Origin: Brevibacillus massiliensis
Lineage (GTDB): Bacteria; Bacillota; Bacilli; Brevibacillales; Brevibacillaceae
Length of the DNA: 34,787 nucleotides
Assembly: GCF_000311785.1 (NCBI RefSeq)
Contig: NZ_HE978535.1
Coordinates: 403,433 to 438,219, forward strand
Direction of reading: 5' to 3'
The notes under the pieces: generated by a model
Seen by the model: only the letters and a program-made list of their open reading frames with translations
Database searches by the model: none
Told to the model about the DNA's origin: nothing
Part shown: positions 23,213 through 31,016 of the stretch, one piece after another
Layout of the letters: each line of letters opens with the position of its first letter
How positions within the stretch are numbered: the first letter of the stretch is position 1
Program-made: the position numbers and the translations under genes

Positions 23213-23890
23213 ATGAGTACTCTGGACTTGAGTAAAAACGCTCTCTCCAACAGAATTGCGGAACACATTACAGAACAGATCATTACCGGCGAATTAAAGC
23301 CAGGGGAAAAATTGATCGAGAATACGTATGCGGAAGAGTACGGCACGAGCAGGGCGCCGGTCCGAGAGGCCATTTTTCTGCTTTCGATCGAAGGTCTTGT
23401 CGAAAGAATCCCCAGAAAAGGCGCTGTCGTCAAAGGATATACCGAAGCGGAAATCTATGATTTGCTCGAAATCCGCACCATGCTGGAATCGCTGGCGATG
23501 AAGCGAATCGAAGAACACGGTGTGGACACCGAAGTAATCGAAAAAATGGACCAGGTTCTCCAAGAGATGAAAGACGAAAAAGCGATCAAAAAGTACACAC
23601 AGTACAATTACGCGTTTCACATGTGCCTGATTGAGATGAGCAAAAGCCAAGTGATCAAAAACGTCTATTCCCGACTGGAACTGCCTCTTCAGCGGGTTCA
23701 GAGCCTCTCGTTTGCGAACGAGGGGAAGATTGAAAAGTCGGTTTCTGAACATTCCATTATTGTCCGGATGCTGAAAGACGGCAAGATTGCCGAGGCGGCC
23801 CGCATCCTGGAAAAACACAACAGCGATGTGATTGAGAGTATCCAGAAATCTTTGGCCAAGGCGGCCTGGTCCGGCCATGACCTGTTTTAA
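23213..23890 (+). CDS. GntR/FadR-type (FCD) transcriptional regulator of the malonate locus
   Basis: A 225-residue regulator. The N-terminal winged helix-turn-helix (about 10-75) has IITGELKPGEKLIENTYAEEYGTSRAPVREAIFLLSIEGLVERIPRKGAVV. The C-terminal all-helical FCD ligand domain has an LLEIRTMLESLA helix, YAFHMCLIEMS and EHSIIVRML, keeping His residues of the metal/ligand site. The classic Asp before FH is Asn-Tyr-Ala here. ATG 23213 has GGAGG upstream. It is first in the mdc operon and divergent from madLM, so it most likely senses malonate or malonyl-CoA. Confidence 0.88.
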   Translation: MSTLDLSKNALSNRIAEHITEQIITGELKPGEKLIENTYAEEYGTSRAPVREAIFLLSIEGLVERIPRKGAVVKGYTEAEIYDLLEIRTMLESLAMKRIEEHGVDTEVIEKMDQVLQEMKDEKAIKKYTQYNYAFHMCLIEMSKSQVIKNVYSRLELPLQRVQSLSFANEGKIEKSVSEHSIIVRMLKDGKIAEAARILEKHNSDVIESIQKSLAKAAWSGHDLF

Positions 23891-23929
23891 GCCGCCGGAA
23901 GAGCCGCGGGCCATTTTATTGGAGGGATT

Positions 23930-24862
23930 ATGAGCGTCGTATTCACGTTTCCTGGCCAGGGTTCCCAAGAGCCGCATATGCTTCGCAGCATGCCCCGCCA
24001 TCCGGTGATTGCCGGGACGCTTCAAGAGGCGAGCGATCTCCTGGGTGAGGACCTGCTTTTACGGGACACCGAGGATGCGCTCAGGTCGACTGTTGCCGTC
24101 CAGGTAGCGCTGCTTGTCTCCGGAGTGGCTGCTGCCCGTGCGCTGCAGGCGGAAGGAGCGCGAGCCGATTGGGCGGCGGGTCACTCAGTTGGGGCCTTCG
24201 GCGCCGCAGTCATCGCCGGTTCGCTTGATTTTCCCGCTGCGCTGACATTGGTGAAATTGCGGGGTGAACTGATGGAAAACGCCTTTAGGCAAGGATATGG
24301 CATGGGGGTTGTTTTGGGGATTCCGCAGCAAAAGCTGGAAAACATCGTTGCGAGGACTTTCTCCCGCGAAGAACCTGTCTATCTGGCCAACTACAACGCG
24401 CCGGATCAGATCGTGGTAGCCGGGTCTGTCCAGGGTATAGAGAGGGTGCTGGCAACCGCCCGGCAGGAAGGGGCAAGAAAGGCAGAACGACTGCAGGTGA
24501 GCGTTCCCTCCCACTGCCGTTTGCTCGAACCCGTAGCCGCCAAACTGGCAGATGCGCTCAAACAGGTACCGTTCCGCAAGCCGGCGATTCCCTACGCCTC
24601 AAACCGGACGGGCCGCACCCTGCTGGATCCGGAAGCGATCAGGGAAGATTTGGCGCTCGGCGTCTCCCACCCGGTGCGCTGGCATGAGGCTGCCTCGCTG
24701 CTGGTTGAACGGGGAGCCCGCTTGTTTATCGAAATGCCACCCGGGCGCGTTTTGACCAACCTGGCGAAGACCGCTTTTCCTTCCATTCGCTCGGTCTCGG
24801 CAGCCGACAGCGGCCTCAAGACTTGCTGCATTCTGGCCAACCGGTTCAAGGCAAACGATTAA
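23930..24862 (+). CDS. mdcH: Malonate decarboxylase malonyl-CoA transacylase MdcH
   Basis: A 310-residue FabD-like acyltransferase that primes the malonate decarboxylase carrier protein with malonyl from malonyl-CoA. It has FTFPGQGSQEPHML, the nucleophile Ser86 in GHSVGAFGA, the substrate-binding Arg at about 111 in LVKLRGELM, and the catalytic His195 in SVPSHCRLL. It differs from FabD by its MdcH-type C-terminus (FIEMPPGRVLTNLAK). Unlike in Klebsiella, where mdcH comes late, it precedes mdcA here. ATG 23930 follows GGAGGG, 39 bases after the regulator. Confidence 0.9.
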   Translation: MSVVFTFPGQGSQEPHMLRSMPRHPVIAGTLQEASDLLGEDLLLRDTEDALRSTVAVQVALLVSGVAAARALQAEGARADWAAGHSVGAFGAAVIAGSLDFPAALTLVKLRGELMENAFRQGYGMGVVLGIPQQKLENIVARTFSREEPVYLANYNAPDQIVVAGSVQGIERVLATARQEGARKAERLQVSVPSHCRLLEPVAAKLADALKQVPFRKPAIPYASNRTGRTLLDPEAIREDLALGVSHPVRWHEAASLLVERGARLFIEMPPGRVLTNLAKTAFPSIRSVSAADSGLKTCCILANRFKAND

Positions 24863-24884
24863 CATGTGAAAGGAGAAGGATACC

Positions 24885-26546
24885 GTGCACCGAGACAATC
24901 GAACTGCCCAAAGTGAACGCTCATGGACCACTCGCCGCGATGCAAAGGCGGCACGGGTAGCCAAGCTGGAAGGAATTGCCCACGGGCGGGTCATCCCGAC
25001 CGAAAGCATCGTCCAGGCGCTGGAAGCGCTGATCGCCCCGGGAGATCGGGTGGTGCTGGAGGGAAACAACCAAAAGCAGGCCTCGTTTCTGTCAAAGGCC
25101 CTGGCCCAGGTTGATCCCAGCAAAGTCAACCATTTGCACATGATCATGTCCAGCATCTCCCGGCCGGAACATTTGGACATTTTCGAACAGGGCATCGCAA
25201 CAAAAATCGATTTTTCCTACGCCGGCCCGCAAAGCCTGCGCATCGCGCAAATGCTGGAGGACGGCAAGCTGACGATGGGAGAAATACATACCTATCTGGA
25301 ATTGTACGGAAGGCTGTTTATCGACCTGATCCCCTCGGTCGCCTTGGTCGCCGCAGACAAGGCAGACCGGTCCGGCAATCTGTACACGGGCGCCAACACT
25401 GAGGAAACACCTACCCTAGTTGAAGCCGCTGCCTTTCGCGACGGGATCGTGATCGCGCAAGTCAACGAACTGGTGGAGGAGCTGCCCCGCGTGGACATCC
25501 CCGGCTCGTGGATCGATTTTGTCGTTGTGGCCGACAAGCCCTACCAACTGGAGGCACTGTTTACGAGAGACCCGCGTCACATCACAGAGATTCAGGTGCT
25601 GATGGCGATGATGACGATTCGCGGCATTTACGAGCGCCATGGTGTCCAGTCGCTGAACCATGGAATTGGCTATAATACGGCGGCGATCGAGCTGCTGCTT
25701 CCGACATACGGAGAATCGCTGGGGTTGAAAGGTAAAATCTGCAAGCACTGGGCGCTCAATCCTCATCCCACCCTGATCCCGGCGATTGAGAGCGGCTGGG
25801 TCGAAAGCGTCCACTGTTTTGGGGGAGAAGTCGGGATGGAGAGGTATGTCGCGGCTCGGCCGGATGTCTTCTTTACCGGGCGCGACGGCAGCTTGCGTTC
25901 CAACCGGGCGCTCTGCCAGGTCGCCGGCCAGTACGCTGTCGACCTGTTCATCGGCTCGACCCTGCAGATGGATCGGGACGGCAATTCCTCGACAGTGACG
26001 AGCGGCAGGCTGGCCGGGTTCGGCGGAGCGCCCAATATGGGGCACGATCCCCGCGGCCGCCGCCATTCTACTCCCGCCTGGTTAAACATGATCACTTCGG
26101 ACAACCCGCTCGAGCGGGGGAGAAAGCTCGTCGTGCAGATGGTGGAGACCTTCCAGACGGGAAATTGTCCCGTATTCGTGGAGGAGCTGGACGCAGTTCA
26201 GGTGGGCCGTACCGCTCATTTGGCTGCCGCTCCGGTGATGATCTACGGAGAGGACGTCACCCACGTCGTGACGGAGGAAGGCATCGCGTATTTGTACAAG
26301 GCAAGCAGCATGGAGGAACGCCGGCAAGCGATCGCGGCGATCGCCGGCGTGACGCCGATCGGGATACAGCATGACCCCAGAGCGACAGAGCGGCTGCGCC
26401 GGGAGGGAATCATTGCCCTGCCGGAGGATTTGGGAGTCCGCCGGACAGATGCCAAGCGCTCGCTGCTTGCCGCGAAGAGTGTAGAAGAGCTGGTCGAGTG
26501 GTCGGGGGGGCTGTATCAGCCGCCGCTCAAATTCCGCAGTTGGTAA
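24885..26546 (+). CDS. mdcA: Malonate decarboxylase alpha subunit (acetyl-S-ACP:malonate ACP transferase)
   Basis: A 553-residue CoA-transferase-like subunit that swaps acetyl for malonyl on the MdcC carrier. Seen: LEGNNQKQASFLSKAL, a MSSISRPEHLDIFEQGIA block, LNHGIGYNTAAIELLLPTYGE, KICKHWALNPHPTLIPAIE, GGAPNMGHDPRGRRHSTPAW, and TGNCPVFVEELDAVQVG. Length is normal for MdcA, at about 550. GTG 24885 has AAGGAGAAGG upstream. The subunit belongs to the biotin-independent soluble decarboxylase complex. Confidence 0.94.
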   Translation: MHRDNRTAQSERSWTTRRDAKAARVAKLEGIAHGRVIPTESIVQALEALIAPGDRVVLEGNNQKQASFLSKALAQVDPSKVNHLHMIMSSISRPEHLDIFEQGIATKIDFSYAGPQSLRIAQMLEDGKLTMGEIHTYLELYGRLFIDLIPSVALVAADKADRSGNLYTGANTEETPTLVEAAAFRDGIVIAQVNELVEELPRVDIPGSWIDFVVVADKPYQLEALFTRDPRHITEIQVLMAMMTIRGIYERHGVQSLNHGIGYNTAAIELLLPTYGESLGLKGKICKHWALNPHPTLIPAIESGWVESVHCFGGEVGMERYVAARPDVFFTGRDGSLRSNRALCQVAGQYAVDLFIGSTLQMDRDGNSSTVTSGRLAGFGGAPNMGHDPRGRRHSTPAWLNMITSDNPLERGRKLVVQMVETFQTGNCPVFVEELDAVQVGRTAHLAAAPVMIYGEDVTHVVTEEGIAYLYKASSMEERRQAIAAIAGVTPIGIQHDPRATERLRREGIIALPEDLGVRRTDAKRSLLAAKSVEELVEWSGGLYQPPLKFRSW

Positions 26547-26561
26547 AGGGAGGGAAGCGAA

Positions 26562-27452
26562 GTGGTTTGGACCAGTGCCGCACAGTGCGGCGAATACCTT
26601 GCCAGTCAGGCCGTCGCCGCCCTCCTGGAGGAAGCCCGGCTCACACCGAAGCCCGGCCTTGTAGATGAAGAGAGCACGGGAGCCCACGAGGACCTCAACA
26701 TCGATCTGATGATTCGTTCGGCGACCGCCCTGGAAGGAACGTTTGCCGAGATCGGCTTTACAGCTTGCCGGCGAAACCCTGGCCAGTTGCTGCGCGAGGA
26801 GATCGCCGAGATTGGCCGCAAGGGGGAAAAGATCATGTTGGAGGCGACCGGCGGCTCGAATACCCATAAGGGGGCGATCTGGGCGATTGGCCTGTTGACG
26901 GCTGCCGCTGCGATGCACGAGCCGGGGGCGTCTCCGCTTGAAATCGCCTCCACTGCGGGAAAGCTCGCCTGCTATCCCGATCGTTACGCTCCCAGGCAAA
27001 GTTCAAACGGGTCTCGCGTGCAGCGCCGCTATGGTGTGGCAGGCGCAAGGGGGGAGGCCCAGCAAGGGTTCCCCCATGTAATACGCATCGCCCTGCCGAC
27101 TTTGTACCGGGCGAGGCAGCGCGGTGTTTCGGAGCCGCAGGCCAGGCTGGATGCGCTGGTTGCGCTGATCGCCAATCTGGATGACACGTGCCTTTTGCAT
27201 CGCGGCGGGATGGAAGCGCTGCTGGCCGCGAAAGAGAAGGCTAACATGATCCTGGCCACGGGCGGCGTATCGACCCGCATCGGCTGGAAATTGCTACGGG
27301 CGCTGGACGAAGAGCTGTTGGCCCGGAATGCTTCTCCCGGTGGCAGCGCAGATCTGCTGGCTGCCGCACTCTTCCTCGACCGGCTGCATGCGGGAAGCGG
27401 CGGCGGCCCAGTCGTCCCGACGAGAAAAGAAGCGTACGCAAGGCAAGTATAA
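26562..27452 (+). CDS. mdcB: Triphosphoribosyl-dephospho-CoA synthase MdcB
   Basis: A 296-residue CitG-family enzyme making 2'-(5''-triphosphoribosyl)-3'-dephospho-CoA, the prosthetic-group precursor for MdcC, from ATP and dephospho-CoA. Motifs: ARLTPKPGLVDEESTGAHEDLN, GGSNTHKGAIWAIGLL, VQRRYGVAGARGEAQQGFPHV, LDDTCLLHRGG and NASPGGSADLLAAALFL. GTG 26562 follows GGGAGGGAAG. It sits between mdcA and mdcC. Confidence 0.93.
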   Translation: MVWTSAAQCGEYLASQAVAALLEEARLTPKPGLVDEESTGAHEDLNIDLMIRSATALEGTFAEIGFTACRRNPGQLLREEIAEIGRKGEKIMLEATGGSNTHKGAIWAIGLLTAAAAMHEPGASPLEIASTAGKLACYPDRYAPRQSSNGSRVQRRYGVAGARGEAQQGFPHVIRIALPTLYRARQRGVSEPQARLDALVALIANLDDTCLLHRGGMEALLAAKEKANMILATGGVSTRIGWKLLRALDEELLARNASPGGSADLLAAALFLDRLHAGSGGGPVVPTRKEAYARQV

Positions 27453-27475
27453 CGCGATGTACGGAGGTGTTGAGT

Positions 27476-27772
27476 ATGGAGACCTTCACGTTCGAATTTC
27501 CCGCGACCAAGCGGCTGCAGGGGCGGGCCCATGTAGGTGTGGTTGGCTCCGGCGATTTGGAAATCCTGCTGGAACCGTCGACAGAGCCCCGCACTCGTGT
27601 CGTGATTCGGACCGGGTGTACAGGATTTCAAGAGAAATGGCGCTTGGTATTGGAGCGTTTTTTGACGGCGAATGACGTGGCGGCAGATATCCAGGTGAAC
27701 GATTTTGGCGCAACGCCAGGGGTTGTGACGTTGAGGCTGGCGCAGGCATTGGAGGTGAGCCAGGGCAGATGA
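27476..27772 (+). CDS. mdcC: Malonate decarboxylase acyl carrier protein (delta subunit)
   Basis: A 98-residue carrier. The GVVGSGDLEILLEP segment contains Ser25, the expected attachment point of the phosphoribosyl-dephospho-CoA arm in this family. Later TGFQEKWRLVLERF and ADIQVNDFGATPGVVTLRLAQAL are conserved. ATG 27476 was chosen over an upstream in-frame start at 27467, with GGAGG at 27463-27467. Its TGA overlaps the ATG of the next gene. Confidence 0.93.
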   Translation: METFTFEFPATKRLQGRAHVGVVGSGDLEILLEPSTEPRTRVVIRTGCTGFQEKWRLVLERFLTANDVAADIQVNDFGATPGVVTLRLAQALEVSQGR

Positions 27773-29460
27773 AACACAGGGAAAGCTTTGTCGAGCTGGA
27801 TGCGCGAGAACGGGCGCGAGCGGTGCTGGATGAAGGCACCTTTCGCGAGATTCTCGGTCCCTTTGACCGGATGGAATCACCCCATTTGGAGCCCCAGGGG
27901 ATCGTCCCGCAGAGTGATGACGGAGTAGTCGTAGCGCGAGGGAAAATTGGCGGGGTATTCGCTGTGGTCATCTCTATCGAAGGAAAGTTTCAGGGAGGCG
28001 GCATCGGGGAGGTAGCCGGGGCCAAGATTGCCGGAGCGCTGGAGCTGGCGCTGAAAGACAACGAAAACGGCGTAAGCACGCGTCCGGTCCTCCTGTTTGA
28101 TACCGGCGGCGTGCGGCTTCAGGAGGCCAATTACGGCCTTTTGTCGATTGCCGAGATCCAAGCGGCGATCGTCGCCCTGCGCAGGCATGTCCCGGTCGTC
28201 GGCGTCATCCCGGGGAAAATCGGATCCTTTGGCGGAATGTCGATCACCGCCGGCTTGCTGAGCGCCCTGATCATGACGCGCGAAGGCAGGCTTGGCTTAA
28301 ATGGCCCGGAGGTGATCGAACAGGAAGCGGGGATCGAAGAGTTTGATTCTGCAGACCGGCAGTTGATCTGGAACACCATCGGCGGAGCGCAGCGCGTCGC
28401 CACAGGATTTGCCGATGAGCTGGCGGCAGATGATGTCACGGCCATCGCCGAAGCGATCCGGGCGGTTTTTGCCAGGGGAGTCCGGGAAACGCCGCGAAGT
28501 GCCCAAGTGGAGCTGTACCGCTCGCTCTTAAAAGCCGTGGATCCCGCACAGCCGCTACATACGGAGATATTCCGGGAGATTTGGCAGCAAAGGCAGGGCG
28601 CAGGCAAAAAAGCGTCCGGCAAAGCTGCTGAGCCTGACCGCGGAAACGCCCCGCCAAGCAGAGGGAGAACCTGGTTTCAGATGCTGACAGTCGGGTGCGA
28701 GCCAATTGCCGGGGATGTCCCGTCTGTACGATGTGCCGATGCGACCTTGGGAGGAGAACGCGTCCGCTATATTGCGGTGGTCCCGGACCCGGACAGTCGC
28801 TTTCCCAGAGCGCGTCAAGGAGAAGTCGGCCTGGAAGAGGGCTGGGCCATTGCCGAATACATCCGCCAAGCGATGGAGGCCGATCAAGCGGGAGAGCGCC
28901 GCGCGATTGCAGCCATCGTCGATGTGCCCAGCCAGGCGTATGGCTATCGCGAAGAACTGCTGGGGATTCACCTTGCGTGCGCAGCGGCCGTCGATGCGTA
29001 TGCGACCGCCAGAGAGCTCGGGCATCCGGTCATCACCCTCGTTGTCGGCCATGCCATCTCGGGGGCCTTTTTGTCCCACGGCATGCAAGCCAACCGGATC
29101 CTGGCCTTGGATGACGAAGGGGTGCATGTGCACGTCATGTCCAAGCAGTCGGCTGCAAGGATTACCCGCCGCTCCGTTGCGGAACTGGAGGAGGCGACGA
29201 AAAAAGTGCCGGCGATGGCCTATGACATCCGTTCCTTCGCGACGCTCGGAGCGCTGCATGAGCTGATCGGCGGCGTCAATGCCGATACACCGGGAGACGA
29301 GGACCGCGCATTGGTGCAGGATAAAATAGCCGAGGCGATCAAGAGCACCCGTTTTGCCCCCCGCGATCTGCACGTGCGGCTTTCTTCAGAGGCGGCTTCG
29401 CGGGGCGGGCGGACCGCTTCCATACAAGTGCGCAGGATGTTGGCCGAACAGTGGAGGTAA
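27769..29460 (+). CDS. mdcDE: Fused malonate decarboxylase beta-gamma subunits (MdcD-MdcE)
   Basis: A 563-residue protein joining two subunits that are separate in Klebsiella and Pseudomonas. The N-terminal ~275 residues are MdcD: SFVELDARERARAVLD, IEGKFQGGGIGEVAGAKIAGALE, LFDTGGVRLQEANYGL, and GKIGSFGGMSITAGL, with crotonase/carboxyltransferase-like oxyanion sites. A Lys/Ala/Pro-rich linker (about 277-302) leads to MdcE: VVPDPDSRFPRARQGEVGLEEGW, VDVPSQAYGYREE, LVVGHAISGAFLSHGMQANRILALDD, and a C-terminal RTASIQVRRMLAEQW. The pair decarboxylates malonyl-S-ACP to acetyl-S-ACP. The start overlaps mdcC by 4 bases. No frameshift is seen; the fusion is continuous. Confidence 0.93.
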   Translation: MKHRESFVELDARERARAVLDEGTFREILGPFDRMESPHLEPQGIVPQSDDGVVVARGKIGGVFAVVISIEGKFQGGGIGEVAGAKIAGALELALKDNENGVSTRPVLLFDTGGVRLQEANYGLLSIAEIQAAIVALRRHVPVVGVIPGKIGSFGGMSITAGLLSALIMTREGRLGLNGPEVIEQEAGIEEFDSADRQLIWNTIGGAQRVATGFADELAADDVTAIAEAIRAVFARGVRETPRSAQVELYRSLLKAVDPAQPLHTEIFREIWQQRQGAGKKASGKAAEPDRGNAPPSRGRTWFQMLTVGCEPIAGDVPSVRCADATLGGERVRYIAVVPDPDSRFPRARQGEVGLEEGWAIAEYIRQAMEADQAGERRAIAAIVDVPSQAYGYREELLGIHLACAAAVDAYATARELGHPVITLVVGHAISGAFLSHGMQANRILALDDEGVHVHVMSKQSAARITRRSVAELEEATKKVPAMAYDIRSFATLGALHELIGGVNADTPGDEDRALVQDKIAEAIKSTRFAPRDLHVRLSSEAASRGGRTASIQVRRMLAEQWR

Positions 29461-30074
29461 GAGCGCATGATCTGCTGCAGTTCAGGGATGCCGAGGATTT
29501 GATCGCACCCCGGCCTCTGCCTGAATGGGTCGGCGAAGCGGTGATGTTCGCTCCCTTTGCCGTCGTCAGGCGGGCTCCCGTCGAACACGGCAACATCCCT
29601 GTAGGCATCCGCGGCCCGGCCCGGAATCAGCGGTTTGCGGCTTTCCTGCCGCAGTCCGCAGTGATGAGACAGATTACGCCCGTACAGTTGGCCCGGCAGC
29701 GGGGGTGGAGACAAACTCTGCGCGGCAAACAGGTCAAGGCCCTGCGCGCACTTGATTTTGTCGATGAGTCTTGCCGGACCCATCAGCTTTTATGGGGGCC
29801 GGCGGGCAGTGTCGGATTTGAACTGGCCAGCGGTTTGCCCGTCGTCTCAGCCGAGAGTGACCTGGATGTGGTCATTCGCGTGCCGTATTTTTTGCCAGTC
29901 GGACGTGCCAGACAAATCGCCGATGACTTTTCACGCGCTCCGGTGAGGATCGACGCCCAGATCGAGACGCCAAGGGGTGCCATTTCATTACTCGAGTATG
30001 CGCGCGGGGACATGCCGATTTTACTGCGGACGTTGGCGGGGCCTGTGCTTGCGGACAATCCATGGGAGTGTTGA
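29451..30074 (+). CDS. mdcG: Malonate decarboxylase holo-ACP synthase MdcG
   Basis: A 207-residue nucleotidyltransferase that transfers the triphosphoribosyl-dephospho-CoA group to Ser25 of MdcC. It contains RAHDLLQF at the N-terminus, PVGIRGPARNQRFAAFLP, the WGPAGSVGFELASG block, and the metal-binding ESDLDVVIR. The family usually opens with xPHDLLW, so GTG 29451 (overlapping mdcDE by 10 bases) is the only sensible start; its ribosome binding site is poor, implying translational coupling. Confidence 0.9.
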   Translation: MEVRAHDLLQFRDAEDLIAPRPLPEWVGEAVMFAPFAVVRRAPVEHGNIPVGIRGPARNQRFAAFLPQSAVMRQITPVQLARQRGWRQTLRGKQVKALRALDFVDESCRTHQLLWGPAGSVGFELASGLPVVSAESDLDVVIRVPYFLPVGRARQIADDFSRAPVRIDAQIETPRGAISLLEYARGDMPILLRTLAGPVLADNPWEC

Positions 30075-30102
30075 GGAAGACAACTCCAAATGATTAAAAC
30101 GG

Positions 30103-30149
30103 AACAGAGAGCCTCGGGATACAGGATATTCCACGGGGCTCTCTGTTTT
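30103..30149 (+). terminator. Intrinsic terminator of the mdc operon
   Basis: AACAGAGAGCCTCG (30103-30116) pairs with CGGGGCTCTCTGTT (30134-30147), apart from one mismatch, around a 17-nt loop. It is followed by TTTT. It lies 28 bases after mdcG. This is the strongest terminator in the right half of the window. Confidence 0.85.
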
Positions 30150-30294
30150 ATCAGGCTGCTGAGCTTTTTCTCTGTTGATTCGCGAAGGGGGAGCAGCACT
30201 CAGTTCCCGGCGGAACATCCTTTTCCCTACTAAAGTTCGCACGGTCGGGGCGTAAATTGTGATAAGCTCATGTTTCACTTTTCAGAATAATCTG

Positions 30295-30325
30295 TTGACA
30301 GTTCACCTGATATCCAATATATTGG
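30295..30325 (+). promoter_or_regulatory. Promoter overlapped by a perfect palindrome, upstream of second GntR gene
   Basis: TTGACA (30295-30300) and TATATT (30318-30323) are 17 bases apart. CCAATATATTGG (30314-30325) is a perfect 12-bp palindrome covering the -10 box, a good candidate for GntR self-repression. Transcription would start at about 30330, the ATG itself, so the mRNA may be leaderless. Confidence 0.65.
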
Positions 30326-30329
30326 TTTT

Positions 30330-30992
30330 ATGAAAATGAATTCTATCAAGCCGATTGCCCGTCCCACGCTGCGGGAACAGGTGTATCACCAGTTAAAGGC
30401 GGCGATCATCACCCTGGAATTGGAGCCCGGCCAGCGAGTGAAAGACAGTGAACTAGCGGCCCGGTTCGGGGTGAGCCGAACGCCGGTGCGGGAAGCGTTG
30501 AAACGGTTGGAAGACGAGGGACTGGTGGAAACCGCTCCCGGTTCTCTGACCCGGGTGACCCAGTTATATGAACAGGAGGCGAAGCATGCATTCACTGTTG
30601 TTGCTGCCCTGCACGCCCTGGCGGCGCGGCTGGCCACACCATTGTTGGAGCAGGGCGACATCCTGCTGATGGAGCGCTGCAATGCGGCGCTGGAACAGGC
30701 GCTCGAGGCGAAAAACATCGTTGGAGCAGTGGAAGTAGATGACCAGTTTCACGACATCGCTGTACAAAAGACGGGAAACCGGGAGATCGTGCTGGCACTG
30801 GAGCGAGTTTTGCCCAAAATCCGGCGCCTCGAATTCGCAAAATTCGGAACGCTGGAAGGCAGCACATCAGTTGAACAGCACCGGGAGATCCTGCGGGCCA
30901 TCGAGAGCGGCGAGAGCAAAAAAGCGGCGGATCTGGTGGAAGAAAACTGGCTTAGTCTCGGCAGGTTGTTGACAGGAGACCGAATCTGGTAA
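30330..30992 (+). CDS. GntR/FadR-type (FCD) transcriptional regulator
   Basis: A 220-residue regulator. The winged helix-turn-helix (about 12-72) has TLREQVYHQLKAAIITLELEPGQRVKDSELAARFGVSRTPVREALKRLEDEGLVE. The FCD domain carries DDQFHDIAVQKTGN and EQHREILRAIESGE, keeping the Asp/His metal-site pattern. ATG 30330 is followed by ATG 30336; neither has a ribosome binding site. It is only 24 bases upstream of the SHMT-like gene, so it probably controls that gene along with itself. The inducer is unknown, perhaps an amino acid handled by the neighbour. Confidence 0.87.
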   Translation: MKMNSIKPIARPTLREQVYHQLKAAIITLELEPGQRVKDSELAARFGVSRTPVREALKRLEDEGLVETAPGSLTRVTQLYEQEAKHAFTVVAALHALAARLATPLLEQGDILLMERCNAALEQALEAKNIVGAVEVDDQFHDIAVQKTGNREIVLALERVLPKIRRLEFAKFGTLEGSTSVEQHREILRAIESGESKKAADLVEENWLSLGRLLTGDRIW

Positions 30993-31016
30993 AACAAGTT
31001 TGAAAGGGGATACGAA

